Shown here one piece after another: positions 5,975 to 9,362 of a stretch of 9,362 bases of DNA. How positions within the stretch are numbered: position 1 is the stretch's first letter; every line of letters begins with the position of its first letter. Under the pieces are notes generated by a model. That model did no database searches, was not told where the DNA came from, and worked only from the letters and a program-made list of their open reading frames with translations. The stretch lies in contig CAUJFM010000101.1 of the NCBI GenBank assembly GCA_963169595.1, positions 1 to 9,362 of the forward strand, read 5' to 3'. Source of the stretch: Bacteroidota bacterium (GTDB taxonomy: Bacteria > Bacteroidota > Bacteroidia > Flavobacteriales_F > PHOS-HE28). The position numbers were made by a program, and so were the translations under genes.

Positions 5975-6319
5975 TTACTTCACCTTGCTCACGATGGCCG
6001 TGAAAGCGGCGGCATCGCTGTAGGCGATCTCGGCCAGGGCCTTGCGGTCCAGACCGATGTTGGCCTTCTTCAGACCGGCCATGAAGACGCTGTAGCTCAT
6101 CCCGTTCAGGCGGCAGGCCGCGTTGATACGCTGGATCCACAGGCCGCGGAACTCGCGCTTCTTCAGCTTGCGCCCGTCGTAGGCGTGCTGCAGGCCTTTC
6201 TCCACCGTGTTCTTGGCAACGGTGTACACGTTCTTGCGGCGACCGAAGTTGCCTTTCGCCATGTCGAGGACCTTCTTGCGGCGGGCCCTGCTGGCTACTT
6301 TGTTCTTACTGCGTGGCAT
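5975..6319 (-). CDS. rplT: 50S ribosomal protein L20
   Basis: This is the 114-residue ribosomal protein L20, an early-binding assembly protein of the large subunit that contacts 23S rRNA. It opens with M-P-R-S-K-N-K-V-A-S-R-A-R-R-K-K and continues with the conserved A-K-G-N-F-G-R-R-K-N-V, R-R/K-L-K-K-R-E-F-R-G-L-W-I-Q-R-I-N-A-A and A-F-x-A-I-V stretches. The length is normal. It ends the thrS-infC-rpmI-rplT cluster, 107 bases after rpmI. In E. coli and Bacillus L20 represses its own operon by binding the mRNA upstream of rpmI or infC; whether it does so here is not shown. Confidence 0.98.
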   Translation of the reverse strand: MPRSKNKVASRARRKKVLDMAKGNFGRRKNVYTVAKNTVEKGLQHAYDGRKLKKREFRGLWIQRINAACRLNGMSYSVFMAGLKKANIGLDRKALAEIAYSDAAAFTAIVSKVK

Positions 6320-6426
6320 GTTCCACTTTGGTTTTTGGGCGTGAGCGTTCCGCCTTCCGACGGACCCTTTGGTGCTTGCACGTCCTGGTTAACGCTACCT
6401 ATTGATACCCGGAGCGGTTGGGTTGC

Positions 6427-6618
6427 TTACTTCAGCAGATCGAGGATCGCTTTCTTGTCGCGATCGTGCACAAGGCCCATCTTGGTGAGGGCGCGCTTCC
6501 GCTTCGTCTCCTTCTTGGTGAGGATGTGACGCTTGAACGCGTGCTTGTGCTTGATCTCGCCGGTGCCGGTGAGCTTGAACCGCTTCTTGGCGCCGGACTT
6601 GGTCTTCATCTTGGGCAT
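6427..6618 (-). CDS. rpmI: 50S ribosomal protein L35
   Basis: This is the 63-residue ribosomal protein L35 of the large subunit, highly basic, starting M-P-K-M-K-T-K-S-G-A-K-K-R-F-K-L-T-G-T-G. It also has the family's H-K-H-A-F-K-R-H-I-L-T-K-K segment at 23-35. The length is complete for the family. It lies between infC and rplT as in most bacteria. The 123-base spacer upstream holds two hairpins that may control its translation. The weak GAGAAG six bases before the ATG might act as a Shine-Dalgarno sequence. Confidence 0.98.
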   Translation of the reverse strand: MPKMKTKSGAKKRFKLTGTGEIKHKHAFKRHILTKKETKRKRALTKMGLVHDRDKKAILDLLK

Positions 6619-6657
6619 GGCTTCTCGCTATCTATCGGTGGTTGCTCTTCTCGTCAG

Positions 6658-6675
6658 GGCGACCATCTGGTCGCC
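6658..6675 (-). promoter_or_regulatory. Hairpin B in the infC-rpmI spacer
   Basis: GGCGACC, a four-base AGAT loop and GGTCGCC form a perfect seven-pair stem (eight pairs if the loop closes further), 39 bases before the rpmI ATG. It has no T tract, so it is not a standard terminator. Its stem core is the same as that of the hairpin at 6721-6742. Confidence 0.55.
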
Positions 6676-6720
6676 ATTTCGTGGATCTTCGTTTCCTGTG
6701 CTCGTGCTTGGGGGCATATG

Positions 6721-6742
6721 AAGGCGACGTGAACGTCGCCTT
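6721..6742 (-). promoter_or_regulatory. Hairpin A at the infC stop codon
   Basis: This is a perfect 10-base inverted repeat, realistically nine pairs with a TTCA loop, that begins on the last base of the infC stop codon. The sequence after it (CATATG) has no T run, so it is more likely a structure affecting mRNA processing or translation of rpmI than a full terminator. Its core, GGCGAC/GTCGCC, recurs in the hairpin at 6658-6675. Confidence 0.6.
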
Positions 6743-7344
6743 TACTTCTTCTTCTTGGGGATCATGTACATGATCATACGCTTCCCTTCGAGCTTGGGCA
6801 TGGCCTCCACCAGGCCGATGTCCTCCAGGTCCTGCGCGAACTTCAGCAGCAGGATCTCACCGCGCTCCTTGAACACGATGGTGCGGCCGCGGAAGAACAC
6901 GAAGGCCTTGATCTTGTGGCCTTCCTCCAGGAACTTACGGGCGTGCTTCAACTTGAAGTTCACGTCGTGCTCGTCCGTGTTGGGGCCGAAGCGGATCTCC
7001 TTCACCTCCACGTTGGCCTGCTTGGCCTTGATCTCCTTCTGCTTCTTCTTGAGATCGTAGAGGAACTTCTTGTAGTCGACGATGCGGCACACCGGCGGAA
7101 TGGCCGATGCGCTGATCTCCACCAGGTCCAGGCCTTGTTCCTCGGCCATGCGGAGGGCCTGCAGGAACGGGTACACACCGGGTTCCACGCCTTCACCCAC
7201 CACGCGCACCTCGTTCACCCCGGTGATCCGGTTGTTGATCCGGTGCGGATCCTCCTTGATGACGCGGCCACGGAAAGGACGACGGGGACCGCCTCCCCCG
7301 GGGGGGCGTGGTCCACTGGGACGATTGAAGGGAGGTCCTGCCAC
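6742..7344 (-). CDS. infC: Translation initiation factor IF-3
   Basis: This is the 200-residue IF-3, which binds the 30S subunit, keeps it free of 50S and checks the start codon and initiator tRNA. Residues 34-105 are the N-terminal domain (R-I-N-N-R-I-T, G-L-D-L-V-E-I-S, P-V-C-R-I-V-D-Y-K-K-F). A lysine-rich linker helix follows at 105-120, and residues 121-198 are the C-terminal domain (I-R-F-G-P-N-T-D-E-H-D, A-F-V-F-F-R-G-R, M-P-K-L-E-G-K-R-M). A Gly/Pro/Arg-rich extension covers residues 2-28. The start must be the GTG at 7344 or later: the codon before it in frame is TAA, and no ATG occurs until well inside the N-terminal domain. Rare start codons are usual for infC and allow self-regulation in E. 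coli. It starts 29 bases after thrS. Confidence 0.97.
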   Translation of the reverse strand: MAGPPFNRPSGPRPPGGGGPRRPFRGRVIKEDPHRINNRITGVNEVRVVGEGVEPGVYPFLQALRMAEEQGLDLVEISASAIPPVCRIVDYKKFLYDLKKKQKEIKAKQANVEVKEIRFGPNTDEHDVNFKLKHARKFLEEGHKIKAFVFFRGRTIVFKERGEILLLKFAQDLEDIGLVEAMPKLEGKRMIMYMIPKKKK

Positions 7345-7373
7345 TTAAGGTTGATTGGTTCCTGGGTCTATGC

Positions 7374-9314
7374 TCAAAGTCCACCGAGCTGTTCCCGTAC
7401 GCGGCCGTTCACCAGGTCGGCGAAGGCTTGTGCGGTCATCGTGCCCAGGTCGCCCTGGCCATGCTCCCGCACCGATACGGTGCCATCTGCGGCTTCCTTC
7501 TCCCCGATGATGAGCATGAACGGGACCTTCGACATTTCCGCATCGCGGATCTTGCGTCCGATCTTTTCGTTCCGTTCGTCAACGGAGGCGCGAATATCGC
7601 AACTTTTCAACACACCGGCCACGGCGTGGCAGGCGTCCACGTATTTGTCGCTGATCGGCAGCAGGATGGCCTGCTCCGGCGTGAGCCACAGTGGGAAGCG
7701 TCCGGCGGTGTGCTCGATCACCACGGCCACGAAGCGCTCCAGGCTGCCGAAGGGCGCCCGGTGGATCATCACCGGCCGGTGGCGGGCATTGTCACTGCCC
7801 ACGTACTCCAGCTCAAAGCGCTCGGGCAGGTTGTAGTCCACCTGGATGGTACCCAGCTGCCAGCGGCGGCCCAGGGCATCCTTCACCATGAAGTCGAGCT
7901 TGGGTCCGTAGAAGGCGGCCTCACCATACTCCACCACGGTCTTCAGCCCCTTCTCGGCCGCCGCGTCGATGATGGCCTGTTCGGCCTTCGCCCAGTTCTC
8001 GTCGCTGCCGATGTACTTGCTCCGGTCCTCCTTGTCGCGCAGGCTCACCTGGGCCTCGTAGTCCTTCAGGTCGAGGGCCTTGAACACCAGCAGCACCAGG
8101 TCGATCACCTTCATGAACTCTTCCTTCACCTGGTCGGGGCGGCAGAAGAGGTGGGCATCGTCCTGCGTGAAGCCCCGCACGCGGGTGAGACCGTGCAGCT
8201 CGCCGCTCTGTTCGTAGCGGTACACCGTGCCGAACTCGGCGTAGCGGATGGGCAGGTCCTTGTAGCTGCGGGGCCGGCTCTTGAAGATCTCGCAGTGGTG
8301 CGGGCAGTTCATCGGCTTCAGCAGGAACTCCTCACCCTCGTGCGGGGTGTGGATCGGCTGGAAGCTGTCCTTGCCATACTTCTCGTAGTGGCCGCTGGTG
8401 ATGTAGAGGTCCTTGTGCGCGATGTGCGGGGTGGCCACCTGCTCGTAGCCGCTCTTCTCCTGCGCCGCCTTCATGAAGTTCACCAGCCGCTCGCGCAGCG
8501 CCGTACCCTTGGGCAGCCAGAGAGGGAGGCCCATGCCCACCTTCTCGCTGAAGGTGAAAAGGTCCAGCTCCTTGCCCAGCTTGCGGTGGTCGCGCTTCTT
8601 GGCCTCCTCCAGCAGCACCAGGTACTCGTCCAGTTCCTTCTGCTTGGGGAAGGTGATGGCGTACAGGCGGGTGAGCTGCTTGCGCTTCTCATCGCCGCGC
8701 CAATAGGCCCCGGCCACGCTCATCACCTTGGCGGCCTTGATGAAGCCCGTGTCGGGGATGTGCGGCCCGCGGCACAGGTCGGTGAAGTTGCCCTGGCTGT
8801 AGAAGGTGATCTCCCCGTCGTTCAGGCCTTCCAGTAGCTCCAGCTTGTACTCGTCGCCCTTCTCGGTGAAGTAGGCGATGGCGTCGGCCTTGCTCACCTC
8901 CTTGCGCTCGTAAGCGCTCTTCTTCCCGGCCAGCTCCTTCATCTTGCCCTCGATGGCCGCGAAGTCGCCCTCGCCGAGGGTGCGGTCGCCGAGGTCCACA
9001 TCGTAGTAGAAGCCGTTCTCGATGGGGGGACCGATGCCGAACTTGACGCCGGGGTAGAGGGCCTCCAGCGCCTCGGCCAGCAGGTGTGCGCTGCTGTGCC
9101 AGAAGGTGCTCTTGCCTTCGGTGTCGTTCCAGGTCAGCAGGCTCAGGGTGCAGTCTCCGGGGAGCGGACGGCCGGCATCACGCACCTCGCCGTTCACCTT
9201 GGCGGACAGGACGTTGCGGGCCAATCCTTCGCTGATGCTCCGGGCCACGTCCATGGCGGTGGAGCCTTCGGGAAAGGTCCGGACGCTGCCGTCCGGAAGG
9301 GTCACATTGATCAT
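7374..9314 (-). CDS. thrS: Threonine--tRNA ligase
   Basis: This is the 646-residue threonyl-tRNA synthetase, which charges tRNA-Thr in the cytoplasm. Residues 1-62 form the TGS domain. The editing domain follows, with H73-x-x-x-H77 and C181-x-x-x-H185, which removes mis-attached serine. The class II catalytic core contains M335-N-C337-P-H-H, where C337 is a ligand of the substrate-binding zinc, then the R-Y-A-E-F-G-x-V-Y-R-Y-E motif 2 and the D-x-A-L-G-R-R-W-Q-L-G-T-I-Q-x-D-Y region. Residues from about 540 are the anticodon-binding domain. The ATG at 9314 begins the TGS domain exactly and has GGAG six bases upstream; the open frame further upstream runs off the window edge and is not part of the family. 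Length matches the E. coli enzyme. It is the first gene of the four-gene translation operon seen here; its promoter is not in view. Confidence 0.98.
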   Translation of the reverse strand: MINVTLPDGSVRTFPEGSTAMDVARSISEGLARNVLSAKVNGEVRDAGRPLPGDCTLSLLTWNDTEGKSTFWHSSAHLLAEALEALYPGVKFGIGPPIENGFYYDVDLGDRTLGEGDFAAIEGKMKELAGKKSAYERKEVSKADAIAYFTEKGDEYKLELLEGLNDGEITFYSQGNFTDLCRGPHIPDTGFIKAAKVMSVAGAYWRGDEKRKQLTRLYAITFPKQKELDEYLVLLEEAKKRDHRKLGKELDLFTFSEKVGMGLPLWLPKGTALRERLVNFMKAAQEKSGYEQVATPHIAHKDLYITSGHYEKYGKDSFQPIHTPHEGEEFLLKPMNCPHHCEIFKSRPRSYKDLPIRYAEFGTVYRYEQSGELHGLTRVRGFTQDDAHLFCRPDQVKEEFMKVIDLVLLVFKALDLKDYEAQVSLRDKEDRSKYIGSDENWAKAEQAIIDAAAEKGLKTVVEYGEAAFYGPKLDFMVKDALGRRWQLGTIQVDYNLPERFELEYVGSDNARHRPVMIHRAPFGSLERFVAVVIEHTAGRFPLWLTPEQAILLPISDKYVDACHAVAGVLKSCDIRASVDERNEKIGRKIRDAEMSKVPFMLIIGEKEAADGTVSVREHGQGDLGTMTAQAFADLVNGRVREQLGGL

Positions 9315-9362
9315 GGTTCGCTCCGTCGGTACCGGTACGAGGGGCTGCCAACGGGGCCGCAA

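Noticed and set aside
6349..6364. Small hairpin with a GGAA loop in the rpmI-rplT spacer (- strand).
   Set aside because: It has only six pairs including one G-U, which is expected by chance in such sequence.
6916..7836. A 306-codon + strand frame across infC and thrS.
   Set aside because: It is antisense to two conserved genes and has low-complexity Leu/Val/His composition with no family resemblance.
7428..8837. A 469-codon open frame on the + strand.
   Set aside because: It lies wholly opposite thrS, whose product is unmistakable. Its His/Val/Leu/Gln-rich composition is that of an antisense frame in GC-rich DNA.
9329..9338. Palindrome GTACCGGTAC upstream of thrS.
   Set aside because: It is a ten-base palindrome in GC-rich DNA with no partner copy or spacing to a visible promoter, and the region is cut by the window edge. 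Too weak to call an operator or a T-box-like element.

Overview
The window is about 9.4 kb of GC-rich bacterial DNA. It looks like a high-GC member of the Bacteroidota, probably Flavobacteriales-like. The clues are a C-terminal type IX secretion (T9SS) sorting domain on a secreted hydrolase and a related one on a nuclease, an outer-membrane beta-barrel protein of the small Bacteroidota type, Bacteroidota-style -7 promoter boxes (TAnnTTTG), few clear Shine-Dalgarno sequences, and the gene order thrS-infC-rpmI-rplT. The species assignment is inference. Genes are densely packed, no intergenic stretch exceeds 300 bases, and I see no tRNA, rRNA, IS element or CRISPR array.

Positions 1-1675 (+ strand) form a redox/sulfur-handling cassette. 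It holds a Crp/Fnr regulator cut by the left edge, a small cytoplasmic rhodanese, a rhodanese lipoprotein and a cytoplasmic thioredoxin, closed by a strong intrinsic terminator. A CRP-like palindrome (TGTGA-N6-TCACT) overlaps the regulator's stop codon and lies about 42 bases before the expected transcription start of the rhodanese genes. The regulator's recognition helix carries the R-E-x-x-x-R pattern that E. coli CRP uses to read this half-site. The simplest model is that the regulator activates the three genes next to it, with sulfane-sulfur or thiol status as a possible signal.

Positions 1697-5900 hold envelope and secreted functions. They are an outer-membrane beta-barrel protein (- strand), a divergent T9SS-secreted alpha/beta hydrolase followed at 16 bases by an HI0933/BaiN-like flavoprotein (+ strand), and a secreted endonuclease I family nuclease (- strand). 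The flavoprotein and nuclease genes converge and overlap by 66 bases at their 3' ends. The nuclease has a perfect TAnnTTTG box only four bases before its ATG, which predicts a leaderless or nearly leaderless mRNA.

Positions 5929-9314 (- strand) are the conserved translation operon thrS-infC-rpmI-rplT, encoding threonyl-tRNA synthetase, IF-3, L35 and L20. It ends in a hairpin terminator shared with the nuclease promoter region. infC starts at GTG. The infC-rpmI spacer holds two hairpins with the same six-base stem core, a candidate for autogenous control by L20. Most of the window is ordinary core genome. The best leads are the regulator/operator pair and the twin hairpins, and I see no clearly new defence or mobile system.
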